Below, piece by piece: positions 25,151-36,393 of a stretch of 64,000 bases of DNA; positions within the stretch are counted from its first letter, which is position 1; every line of letters starts with the position of its first letter. The DNA is from Dryas octopetala (taxonomy: Eukaryota > Streptophyta > Magnoliopsida > Rosales > Rosaceae). The notes under the pieces were generated by a model, which was not told the DNA's origin, did not search any database, and saw only the letters and a list, made by a program, of their open reading frames with translations. The DNA lies in assembly GCA_963921425.1 (NCBI GenBank), contig OY992836.1, positions 16,633,614 to 16,697,613 on the forward strand, given 5' to 3'. Both the position numbers and the translations under genes were made by a program.

Positions 25151-28100
25151 AGGTCACTTTTAGGGTTCGACCATTGGCGGATCCACCATACGTGGGGCAA
25201 TAGGGACCCCATGTGAATTTCTTGTTTCATTTTGTTTTCGTATTTATACCCAACACACGAAAGTTCACAAAAGTTAAAATCAATTAATAAAAGTCAATGA
25301 CTACTAGACTTTCTTAAAGTTCTAATTGAGTATCACATTATTATTGACTATTGTAGAGTACTCTTTAAAAGTTTACATTAAAAACCTTTCTATATATTGA
25401 GGCATTTAGCTCTCTCACTCGATTTCCTCTAGTACTTGTTGTGAGAATGAGAGTATTGTTTCACATTGAAAAAGTATAATCTTGTCTAGTGGTTTATAAG
25501 GGTCTTCGGCTACTCTATGAAAAAATCTAGACATTTATTCCAACACCAATTAACAATAAGAAGAGTAGCTCAAACCTTTATAAATTATTATGCAAGACCT
25601 TACAATTTCTTGCTGTCTCTCTCATGATTAAAGTTCACTCATTGACATAAACTTTTGGGTTCCCTATTGAATCCAATTAATGGTTGACGAGCAATATAAT
25701 GTTAATGCATTAGTTGGGTCAGATAGACCAGCTAGCTTTTGGTTCAATGACATTATATTTCTACTTAAATTGGAATACCAAATTGGAATATTTTTTTTAG
25801 AGATAATTAATTAAAAAAATATTGGGTAGGACGCAACCTCAAGTGGATCGATGTGCCAACGAATTGTCGGATGGTAGTTTCTTCCATTCCATGCATCAAT
25901 GCATGGTCGATCTCTTTCATAATTAATATGGTGTGGAAATCGCTTTCTGAAATTATATTACATAATAAATGGGAAACGTGTGCTTTAGTTTCACACGGAA
26001 AGCTAAAAATTAAGCTTCCTTTTAATAATTAACTTCAAGAAACTGTCACTATATATATGTCAGGTACAGCTATTTTATTCAATCAATCTATGGAAACTGT
26101 CATTACAGTATCTGGTTAAGAATTAAATGGTAATTAAGAATAATTGTAACTTGGAAATTGAAATCTAGACGTGGATAGTTTTTATTTTTATTTTTGGTCG
26201 ATATAGACGTAGATAGTTGATATAAAGTGGGAATGTATGGTGGTGTTTAAAGAAGTAAGAGCTTTCATGCATTGCCTTAAGGTCCCTAATTAATTATGGC
26301 CGTGAGTGCCACCTTTTCAGGCAAAGATAGGGACCTAATTTCTCGTAACCTTCATTTCAAGAATCTCCAATTCAATAGCATAGAAGGCTAAAACCTAAAA
26401 GTCTTTTACTAGCGGATCCACTGGCCTCAAAATGGTCTAGTAGTAGCTCTCTACTGTTTTGTCATGCTTCCCTTTTCGCATGTGAAGATTAGGTCAATTC
26501 GACTCGATCGTAGCACAAGCACTCACTCAAGATTATGACTCCACTCCTTCTTGGCTAGCTACTTTTTCCTCACTCCGTCTTGAGATAGAACTATAAAAAT
26601 GAGGTTCTTGATTTTTTATGTATACAATTTTGAAAATTTCTAACATATAAAATTATAGAATATATAAGTATATAATGAATTTATAAAATTTGGGAGCCCT
26701 CAATATTTGAGAGTTAGATACAATTGCCTCATTCACCTACTTTTAAAGCTAGCTCCGCCTCACCCTCTACTAAAACTATTCATAATAATTTTGTATTCAT
26801 ATAAGAAATATTACATAATAATTTTGTATTACTAATAATGTTGAATCTTTTATTTAACATATATTAATACTAGAGTCATTAATACAATACTTATTAAAAA
26901 TAAATAAAATGTAAAGGCAATCCATATTTGAATAAAATGAAACACTATTATATTATTTTATGAATAAACTTCCATGCCAATATATTTAAGAAGTTTACGA
27001 AATTACATAAGTTTGATTTTTCTCTTAAAACCATAATTTGAATTAGTCGCACCTCGCTTCTAGATTTGCAGTACCATTAAATGCCTTAAACTATTGGGTA
27101 CCCCATTTCTAAACATCAGTATACTTTTGTCACATGCAATGTACTCTGACTAGTGCTGAGTGTCCTTCGGTGGGAGAAATGTCAGTAACTGATTAGCTAT
27201 AGTCTCCTTTAATTTGATCCTTAATTTTGTATGATTTCTATCACTTGATTTCATTGAGTTGGTTACTAGCAAGTAGGATATTTAGTTAAAAAGAAATTCA
27301 ATTTTGAAATGTCTTCGAGATTATGACTAATATAAGATTATGGCATGGTACCAATTAATAATATCATAATAATATCGATCAACTCGAAAACATAATCCCA
27401 CATGATCTCCAAGAGTACTGTACTACTGTTTAATCAATATTGAGATATTTTGGACTCACTGATTATTAATTAATTTGTCTAAGATTCCTATCCCATCTAA
27501 AAAAAAAAAAAAATTCCAGCTGTGTAAAGTCTTTATTTATATATATATACTTTCTGTAATTATTAATGATACAAACTAGTTAACTAACACAAAATAATTA
27601 TGGGATTCCAAGTGTAAAGTCTACCTAATTTCCTAATTTTGGCTTGGAATCCCAGACTTAATTAGTGGGATTATTACAAACTTCTTAATACCTATAAGGA
27701 AATGAGTCTAGCTAATAAATCTCCATTGATTCTGATAAGTTGATTCTGATATGCTATCAGAGGAGTAACTTCCTTCTTTTTTTTTTCGGGCACTATCTCA
27801 GAGGAGTAACTTTGATATGCTATTAGGTGATGAAGGGGTTTAGAAAAATGTTAAGACTAGAATAGATAATGAGTACGATCGATCTCATCTTTGTCTGAAA
27901 AAAAAAATGTGGATTAATACGATCATATCAAAAAGTTACTCATAATTAAGGAGTATGAGTTATAATAAAAAATTTACTCATAATTAAGGACTATTGGGTT
28001 GCGTGAATTGATACTGTGAGTTATAAGATTTCTACTAGATATTGGGTCAGTGGACCCGGCCGGATTGGATCGGATCTATGGAAAAAGTTCCGTATGTGCA

Positions 28101-28359
28101 AAGTTGTACAAAATAATGTATACGGGTCCGGAGGCCGGTATAGAATCACAATCCAAAAATCAAGTATATCGATCGAAGAAGTTGACTATTTACAGGCCCA
28201 CATTAAATAATTCAAAACTAGGCGTGGACAAGTCCAAGGCCCAGATTGAGATGACATCTGAGCACCACCACCTGGTCGTGGGGCCCACCAAACCCAACAC
28301 TGCAAAAATTCCTTTGCCCACTCACTACCACTACTGTACCTTTCTCTCTACGTTTGGCC
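25151..28359. other. AT-rich intergenic stretch upstream of the PME54-like gene
   Basis: Contains the TRIM-like inverted fragments at 25438-25609 (separate entry), an inverted repeat around 27602-27652 (GGGATTCCAAG with its complement) and a 17-bp direct repeat at about 27934 and 27973. No gene seen. Confidence 0.55.
25438..25609. mobile_element. Two TRIM-like LTR fragments in head-to-head orientation
   Basis: Positions 25438-25525 resemble the TRIM LTR at 15099 (TGAGAAT, CACATTGAAAAAGTATAA, TTTATAAGGG). Positions about 25548-25609 match the same LTR on the other strand (complement of CTTGCATAGTGATTTATAAGG and TACTTCT). Together they make an imperfect palindrome without primer site. Confidence 0.6.
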
Positions 28360-28366
28360 TATAAAT
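28360..28366 (+). promoter_or_regulatory. TATA box of the PME54-like gene
   Basis: TATAAAT lies 122 bp before the ATG at 28482, in a locally C/T-rich stretch. It predicts a leader of roughly 90 nt; start site inferred. Confidence 0.55.
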
Positions 28367-28481
28367 TTGAGACCCCATTGCACTCTTTGGTAGTACATTG
28401 TAGACGTGGGACTAGATAATTCCCAAGGGATTAATTAGTCCAATTCTCTCTGGCCAAAACCTGTGACTCTAATATTAGAAA

Positions 28482-31160
28482 ATGTTGGAGTTTGTGGTTG
28501 TGTTTTGGGCAGTGGGATGTGTAGTATTGGGCGGGACAGCTGGGGCTGTTGCCATGGATAACACTAATAGGTACCAAATGTATGTTGAAAAGGAGTGTGG
28601 GTTTACTAGATATCCCACCCTCTGTGTTGGAACCTTGATGGGGTTGGGGTTGGGATCATCTGGGGATCATCATCAACAGCATGTTGACATCATGTCGGCT
28701 CTTGTTAACAAAACCATATCCGAGACTATGTTGGCCACCTCTCAATTTTCCAAATTCAGCTCCCAATTTGGACCCCAACAAGTTCAACAGCCTGCAGCTC
28801 ATTTTGTGACTTCTGTCAAAGGTAGTGTACGTAGTTACTAACTTATCATTGTGTGCATGCTTATGTGCATCCAATTCCAATTTTGTCTTACCATCCTTTG
28901 TTTGGTGATTTCTACGAGCTTTAAGTTATTTATTATGTACGCACAACGCACACATGCATGTGCATACAAAGATTTATACATTTGTGTTGTTAATTTATTG
29001 TTGATGATAGAATTTCATTTTGCTAATTGGTTCTTGAGTTGCATGTTTTAACTTTTACATGATATATAGTGATTGATACCATACTAAATAATTCACGTGT
29101 CAAGTCTAAAATTAGTTTATAAGTTGAATGTTTTAACTTTTATATCTATTAAGCTTCACATGTTGTATATATATATATATACGCATGCAGATCAATTATG
29201 TATTATCGATTAATTTTATATTGAATGTTGTAACTTTTAGATTTACCAAACTTAGCCTCACATTTTTGTACATATATGCAGATTATTGTGAAGAGCTCAT
29301 GAACATGTCTGTAAAGCGATTAGACCAGTCCCTACTGGCACTGAAAAGTTCTACAAAAAACAAACAAGACATCCAAGCATGGCTAAGTGCTGTCTTGACA
29401 TTCCAAGAAACTTGCAAGGACTACTCCACCGACAGCCTCAGTATTCTCTCGGACCATGAGCACGTCATGGCTCATCAGATTTTCAAGCACATGGACTATC
29501 TCTCCGAGTTGGGAAGCAATCTATTAGCTCTTGTCAACCGCGTTGCTGCTAATAAGTCCAAGCACAACACAAGAGTCGTCGCAAATTCTCGTCGTACTGC
29601 CGAGAAAGAAGAAGCTTTTCCCGACTGGGTTTCACACAAGGATCGAAAACTACTTCAGGCGACGAATATTAAAGCCAATGCCATAGTTGCCAAAGATGGA
29701 ACTGGAAACTACAAGACTGTGTTGGAAGCTATTCAAGCAGCTTCTGGGGGTCGGTTTGTGATTTATGTGAAGGCAGGGGTTTATAAGGAGAAGATTCACA
29801 CTAACAAAGATGGTATTACGTTGATAGGGGATGGAAAATATGACACCATTATTACTGGCGATGATAGCGTCGCTAATGGTGCTTCCATGCCTGGCTCAGC
29901 AACATTCAGTTAGCACTCTCTCTCTCTGGATCTTTCTTTCTCTCTTTCTCTCTCTCCGTTTGAATTGTGCATGTAATTATTTCTAGTTTTAACAAAACAA
30001 TCAATTTTGGAGAATTGTGCTACAAAACAATTTTCCTTAATCTTGATCGAGTAGTACTACATGAATCCGGTCACTAAGAATAAAGCTGCTACCTTTATCA
30101 TCTTCAACTCATTAATTAGGTCTTATAATTATATCATCATAATATATGGGACCACATATATGAGACCTCTCTTTAATAGAGGAATAGTATGAGATATGAT
30201 TAGTTGAGATGATATATTCTCTAATAGCATTCAATTATTAAAAGAAGGAGGACACATGTATATATGTATACAAGTAAGTCATGATACCTTTAAACGTATT
30301 ATCGAATTTTTTAAATTTTAATCATCAAATGATGTGACAGTATTTAAAATATTCAAATTTGGACTTGCTATGAACTTGACTGTGAACAAATGTGACAATT
30401 TTAACTTATGCATGGTAGTTTTCTTGGTTAACCTTTCTTAATTTCTTGGTTTGCATGAGCAGCCATAACAGGAGATGGGTTCATTGCTCGCGATATTGGG
30501 TTCCAAAACACAGCAGGCCCGGAAGGAGAACAAGCACTGGCTCTGTACATCGCTTCTGATCGTTCAGTTCTCTTCCAATGTAGCATCGTTGCCTACCAAG
30601 ACACTCTCTATGCACTTGCCCTCCGCCAGTTCTACAGAGAATGTGACATACATGGCACCCTAGACTTCATCTTTGGCAACGCTGCTGCTGTCTTCCAGAG
30701 TTGCAATCTGGTGCTCCGCAGGCCAAACGGTGGAGGCGACAATGCAATCCTGGCCAATGGGAGGTCCGACCCCGGACAAAAGACCGGATTCTCGGTCCAA
30801 AATTGTAGGATCATGCCCGGTTCGGACTTATCTCCGGTCAAACATTCTTACAATTCATATCTGGGCCGACCCTGGAAGCAATACTCTAGAGCAATTGTTA
30901 TGGAGTCTAATATAGACGATGCCATTGGACCCAGAGGCTGGGTCGAGTGGCCTGGGGCTGGAAGCTCCAGCCTCATAACACTCTACTTTGCGGAATACAC
31001 AAATATGGGTCCTGGGGCTGGAGTGTCCAAAAGGGTGCAATGGCCTGGATTTCATGTCATTGACGCTGATGAGGCTTCCCAGTTCACTGTTGCTAGTTTT
31101 ATTGCTGGAACTTCATGGCTGCCTTCTACTGGAGTAACTTTTGTCTCTGGTCTCCATTGA
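28482..31160 (+). CDS. Pectinesterase/pectinesterase inhibitor, divergent, PME54-like
   Basis: 554 residues from exons 28482-28821, 29282-29908 and 30463-31160. Signal peptide about 1-24; PMEI domain with Cys39, Cys48, Cys116 and Cys158; RKLL processing motif at 235-238. Catalytic residues remain: Gln346, Gln368-Asp369, Asp390, Arg458 and Trp460. Several otherwise conserved neighbours differ: QAVALR reads QALALY (Tyr351), GYQD reads AYQD, and TAQGR reads LANGR (419-423). It is probably active, but its substrate groove may differ. Exon 2 looks stopped by TAG when read through; a GT donor (29909) just before it removes the problem, although the donor context GTTAGC is weak. Arabidopsis PME54 (At5g20860) lies beside RAD51, as here, so orthology is inferred from position more than from sequence. 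Confidence 0.9.
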
Positions 31161-32310
31161 TTGAAAGGACTCGCTAGCTTCTTAGCTGTGAATAAGATAT
31201 GCACATGTATCATGTAGTTCAATACCAAGATTCACTGTCTATGGTTAAATAGAAATAAAAAGTAAAATACTTTCGTGTGTAACCTTATGCTTCGATCATC
31301 TTTGTATGGGTACTAATTAATGAGCTGTGGTGATCCTATCTTTGGTTATTAACACTGCTCGTATTAATTGATAAAATTTGATTAACCATTAAAGACATAT
31401 TATGTAATAATACAAATATTAAAATAAATCCTAAATTTTGAATTAAACTAGTTTTTTTTTTTTAATCAAAAGAGAAACATTATAAGAAAATAGATTAGAT
31501 AACATGAGAGAAACTTCTCTATTACTAAGATAGGGAAATGTGACATCCCATCTTTTTCTCATTGAGTCTTTCTCTTTTCTCTCACTCTCTCTCTCTCTCC
31601 CCTCTCATTTTTCTCTATTTCTCTTTTTGCCGTGACACCTGACACCATAGGGGACATGAAAGTTATTTTCAAATAACACACATATCAACATGGAGAGTCA
31701 GGTAGGTCCCTCTTCCACTGCCAGGACATAGGACTATCTAAACAAAGAGAAAATCGAGAGAAAGGCCATATTCTTGACACAAGAAGATAATAGGATTCAA
31801 ACAACAATATCTCAATAAATGGAACATATAATTATATGCCGTCCTTAACCCATTAGGAGTAGGGCCCCACAATATTTTTACATATAATGATGACATAAGT
31901 GGAACATATAATTATATGCTACATAGATTAGTTTCTTCCATTTGGGTTATACTGTAATTTGAGGGGAAATATTGGGCTCAGATGGGCCCAATACTGGGTT
32001 CAAGTTATACCTTATACCATTAACGGCAGGCCCTTATAAATTGGGCGACAAGTACATCCGGCCTAAAGGGATAGGCAGCAGAGCCTTTTTTTTTAGTCCT
32101 AGTCAACCAAGAAGCATAAAAGCTTCCCCGGCAAGCCTCTTTGAGTCTGTGTTACTTTGGCGCCCCAAAACGTTTTGAAAAAATTATTATTTCCCTCGCT
32201 TTCCCATTTTCTCTGCCTGTGTTTTGTTTCATTGTCTGTGCGTTCGTGTTGGGGTCAGTAGAGGTGTACAAGCACACATCGTGAGCGTGTTGGGCACTAT
32301 TAGCAGAGGC
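31161..32310. other. Intergenic between the PME54-like gene and RAD51
   Basis: PME 3' UTR, then AT-rich DNA with a CT-rich stretch (31560-31625). A 20-bp direct repeat sits at 31820-31839 and 31900-31919. The RAD51 promoter with an E2F-type site (32156-32163) lies at the right. No gene seen. Confidence 0.6.
32156..32163 (+). promoter_or_regulatory. E2F-type site upstream of RAD51
   Basis: TTTGGCGC exactly fits the E2F consensus TTTSSCGC, 148 bp before the RAD51 ATG. RAD51 is an S-phase and DNA-damage-induced gene and a known E2F-type target in other eukaryotes. Use here is inferred from position. Confidence 0.6.
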
Positions 32311-35300
32311 ATGGAGCAACAGGGCAACCAGAAAATGGCCCAACAACAAGAAGAAGGCGAAGAAATGCCGCAAGGCCCTGTCCCTGTCGAACAACTTCAG
32401 GTAACCCTTTTCAATTTTTCATTCGTTTTCGAACAAATCAGCGGCTTCCCAAAATGGGTTTTTTTTTTTTTTAATCTGGGTACAATGGCTTTTCTTGTTC
32501 AGATAAGTCTGTTTTCTTCAAAATTGAAGAAAAGGGTTCTCTTTTTTCATTGAAATGGCTTCGGATTTCTGTATTGTTGCTTAAGATTCTTTATTTTTTA
32601 TGGGTTTTGCGTTTGATTCCGATTTTGACCCTTGCACGATGAAATTCAATAATTTTATATTATTTTTCTCAATCTTGGGTTTTGTTCTTTACGACTTTAC
32701 CTACTATGCGAAACCCTAGCCCACAGGGGAGCTATTTTTGTTGTCCATTGTCATATGGGTTTTGGTTTGTTAAGTTCATCTTTTCCCATTTTAGAAGAAA
32801 CTGAGAATCTTGATTGCGGATTTTCACATTCTAGTGATATCTCGATTAAAGCAGCCATCTTTGTTTGGTGGATGATGGAATGTTTTTATCTTTTCAATTC
32901 AAGGCATCGGGCATAGCTTCCATTGACGTAAAGAAGCTGAAAGATGCGGGTCTTTGCACGGTCGAAGCTGTTGCTTACTCTCCAAGGAAAGATCTTCTGC
33001 AAATCAAAGGAATCAGCGAAGCTAAAGTTGACAAGATCATTGAAGCAGGTATGTCACTCCTTTCTTTTTAAATTTCGTTTTCCCAGCATTCTTATATGTA
33101 AAACTTATTACTATTTGTCGCAATATTGATTTCCCAATGCCTGGCTTGTTTCATTTAATTGACAGCCTCCAAACTGGTGCCTTTGGGTTTTACTAGTGCT
33201 AGCCAGCTCCATGCTCAGAGACTTGAAATCATTCAAATTACGTCTGGATCAAGAGAACTTGATAAGATATTGGAAGGTCAGTTTTCAATATTCTTCTTTT
33301 TTAACCAAGATTTCCATCCAATGTCAAGCACTCACTTCTTAGAATTGAGTCCTTGTTTTACCATTAGAAATGTAATCCTTTAAAGTTCAAGTAATAGTTC
33401 TTCGAATTGAGTCCTTGTTTCTGCATGACAGGAGGAATCGAGACAGGATCTATTACCGAGATATATGGCGAGTTCCGCTCTGGAAAGACTCAGCTGTGTC
33501 ACACACTTTGTGTCACATGCCAAGTAAGTGACTTTTTTTGTTTGTTTTTAGTATGTTGTGCTGGTGCTTCACAATAAGAAATTACTTTAATCCCATTAGA
33601 CAGGTCTGGTTTTCCGGATGTTCTTTCCCCTTGACAATGTGAAGTTGCAATTCAACCATGTGAACAGAGAAAATATACCAGAATGACATGTTTTCTTACT
33701 CATTTCATAACTCATGAAGTTAATATTTACTTGGATGGGGTTCTAGAGTTCCTTGTCTAAGGTTTACTCTTAGGTTAGGCAAAGACATCAATGATCTCTA
33801 CCCACACTAAAGTGCACTTGTAATTCATTTTGATGTTTCAGCTCCCATTAGATCAAGGAGGCGGTGAGGGGAAAGCAATGTACATTGATGCTGAGGGTAC
33901 ATTTAGGCCACAAAGACTCTTACAGATAGCAGAGAGGTCTGATATGGGTACCTTGAGGTGAACATGTAGTTATTATTTATGCATCTTAGATAGTTAATGG
34001 TGTTGTTGCTACAGGTTTGGACTCAATGGTGCTGATGTCTTGGAGAATGTGGCGTATGCTAGAGCTTACAACACCGATCACCAATCAAGGCTCTTGCTTG
34101 AAGCAGCTTCAATGATGGTTGAAACAAGGTATAATACTATTTATAAATTGGTTGCCTTAGATTCTTAATGATACCCTTGCACAAGATTGTCTCTCAGTTT
34201 TATGTTATCTATAATTTCCTCTCTTTTGTCTTGCATGGAGATTTGTTAATTGTCATGACTTAAGGTCGGTCATGAGCCCAAAACTTGCTTTTGTGAATGA
34301 TGAACCTGTTTTGCAATCTGAAATGCCTCAGTAGTTCTATACGTTTTTCCTTAAGAAAAAAAAGTTACTGAACCTTGGCCTTGGAAGCTGATGTTTGATT
34401 TTGCTAGCATACCAAATTTGAGGCAGAAAAATACACACACTCTCTCTCTCTCTCTCTCTCTCTCAACATACTCCTTTCAACAGACCAACATGACCATGTT
34501 AAGAAGTATTAATGTTAATCATTGGCATGCTCATAATAATATGAAAGACCTAATATGTGGGTTTTTTGTGGATATTGGACCATAGTATACTTTTGAAGCT
34601 GGCCAAATAAGCAGCCATTAAATTGAATCGGTGATGCAGGAGCATAATAGTGTTTCTTCTCTCTTCCTTCTTCTTTCCCTTGTCTTTTGGCATTCCTTGC
34701 AGGTACTAACTGACCTGCATCAATAGGTGATTAGAGTGAACATTATCAGAACATGATATCTAAGAATGTAGTCAATTATCTCACTTAAAAATCAGGCAGA
34801 AAAAAACAATCTTTCGTAGAAAAAGAATGTAAGCAATTAGCAGAGGTTTTACCACATATCAGCATATGAAGAATTTATAGTTACATGCTTGTTTAGAGTT
34901 TGGTCAAGTCTACAACTTTTTACGTAAGGCTTTTTATTAATGGATTTTGGTTCTATAGGTTTGCTCTCATGATAGTAGATAGTGCCACAGCCCTCTACAG
35001 AACAGATTTCTCTGGAAGAGGAGAACTTTCAGCCCGGCAGATGCATCTTGCAAAGTTTCTCCGTAGCCTTCAAAAGATGGCAGATGAGGTAAAAATTGTT
35101 ACACCCCCTTCTCCTTCTGTGTGTGTGTGTAGTTATGTCCAACAATGTTTGTGCATGTTTTCTAATGACATACTCGACCCTCTGGTTTAGCATTGTTATT
35201 TTATTAAGATCCTCCCCTGTATACTGTGACTGCAGTTTGGTGTGGCTGTTGTTATCACAAATCAAGTAGTTGCACAAGTGGATGGTTCTGCAATCTTTGC

Positions 35301-35567
35301 TGGGCCTCAAATTAAGCCTATTGGTGGTAACATCATGGCCCATGCTTCCACTACAAGGTTTGTACTACTAAGTTCATCATCTACCTTCCTCCCAAACGAA
35401 ATTACTCTGAGCATTACTGATCATCTTTCTCTTCTTATGATAGGCTTGCTGTCCGGAAAGGACGAGGGGACGAGCGCATTTGTAAAGTAATAAGTTCTCC
35501 TTGTTTGGCTGAAGCAGAAGCACGGTTTCAGATCTCTACAGAAGGCGTCACAGATGTCAAGGACTAA
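32311..35567 (+). CDS. RAD51: DNA repair recombinase RAD51
   Basis: ATP-dependent strand-exchange protein that coats single-stranded DNA in homologous recombination during repair and meiosis. Nine exons: 32311-32400, 32904-33048, 33166-33276, 33432-33523, 33842-33936, 34015-34128, 34959-35088, 35236-35357 and 35444-35567, giving 340 residues (Arabidopsis about 342). A Gln/Glu-rich N terminus is followed by the helix-hairpin-helix domain (about 31-90, [15 protein letters not shown]). Walker [10 protein letters not shown] has Lys134, and Walker B LMIVDSA has Asp223. Loop regions ([37 protein letters not shown]) and the end EGVTDVKD are typical. Intron 6 (34129-34958) has a CT microsatellite at about 34439-34464. 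All junctions are GT-AG. Confidence 0.97.
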
Positions 35568-36393
35568 ATACACTTCAGTCCATGCCAAAATCTTGTGCAT
35601 GATCTTTTTCATGTATTCTTGCACATCTCTCTACCTTGTAATGGATCTGAAGGGAAGCCAGCAAAATGTCACAAACAACTTTGTAATTTTCTGTTTACAG
35701 TTGTATTCAAATTTTGAAGAGTTGCTTGTCAAAAGCTTTGCAGCTTGCAGGGTGTTTTTTTTTTTTCATTTTTCTTTTCATTCTTTCTGGTTAATGTCAC
35801 TCATTTTTAATGTTTTTGTAATAGAAATAGAACCATTACATGATGTACATGTACGATTCTAGTTGTGGTAGACTCAACTACTCAAGGATCAAAATATTTC
35901 CTCACTAATAAAAACTAATGTGGCGTGGCTTATAGCTCTAAAATGGTTAAGAGGTTTTATCCTTATTGCTTGATTAGAAAAGAAAAGTGGAAATAATTCC
36001 TCACTAAATGTTGGGCAATGTTAAAACTAATGTGAGATTGATATGGAAATCAGAATATAGTAATAGCTTCAGTTACTTATTAGTTATTACAGCGTAGCTG
36101 CCTTTTTCAACTGTTTTATAATGAAACGCGTCGTTTTGATGGTCATAAACAAAACACAAGGCTTGTGTTCAAATGTTGTCGTTGAAAGCCTGCATCCGTT
36201 TTTTTTTTTTTTTTGGTCGAAATGCCTGCATCCGTTTATACAGAGAAGCAAAAGAGGAAGTGAGAACTGAGACTCGACAGAGAAGAAGAAGCGGAGGAGG
36301 GAAATTGGGAATAGCTGATGAGGAGAAGCGTCGTCTGAATTCAACTCTGAATTGTGAGTGAACCGTTGTCTGATTGAAGATTGAAGGTCGAAA
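35568..36393. other. Short intergenic region RAD51-COG3
   Basis: Contains the RAD51 3' UTR and the COG3 promoter and leader. A T run at 36199-36214 is followed by a purine-rich leader (36240-36310). No gene seen. Confidence 0.6.

Noticed and set aside
25157-26765. GGCGGATCCACC near 25172 and AGCTCCGCC near 26750 as ends of a 1.6-kb transposon
   Set aside because: The pieces look like dispersed-repeat fragments, but no matching inverted ends or target duplication could be aligned.
21382-28359. Hidden gene in the 7-kb gap between PME45-like and PME54-like genes
   Set aside because: All frames are short and AT-driven; no splice-linked exons or family motifs were seen on either strand.
29900-29915. 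In-frame TAG at the end of PME54-like exon 2, suggesting a pseudogene
   Set aside because: A GT donor one codon earlier and an AG acceptor at 30461-30462 restore the family intron position and a 554-residue frame.
34439-34464. CT run in a RAD51 intron considered as a regulatory element
   Set aside because: A simple repeat of ordinary length in an intron, with no sign of function.
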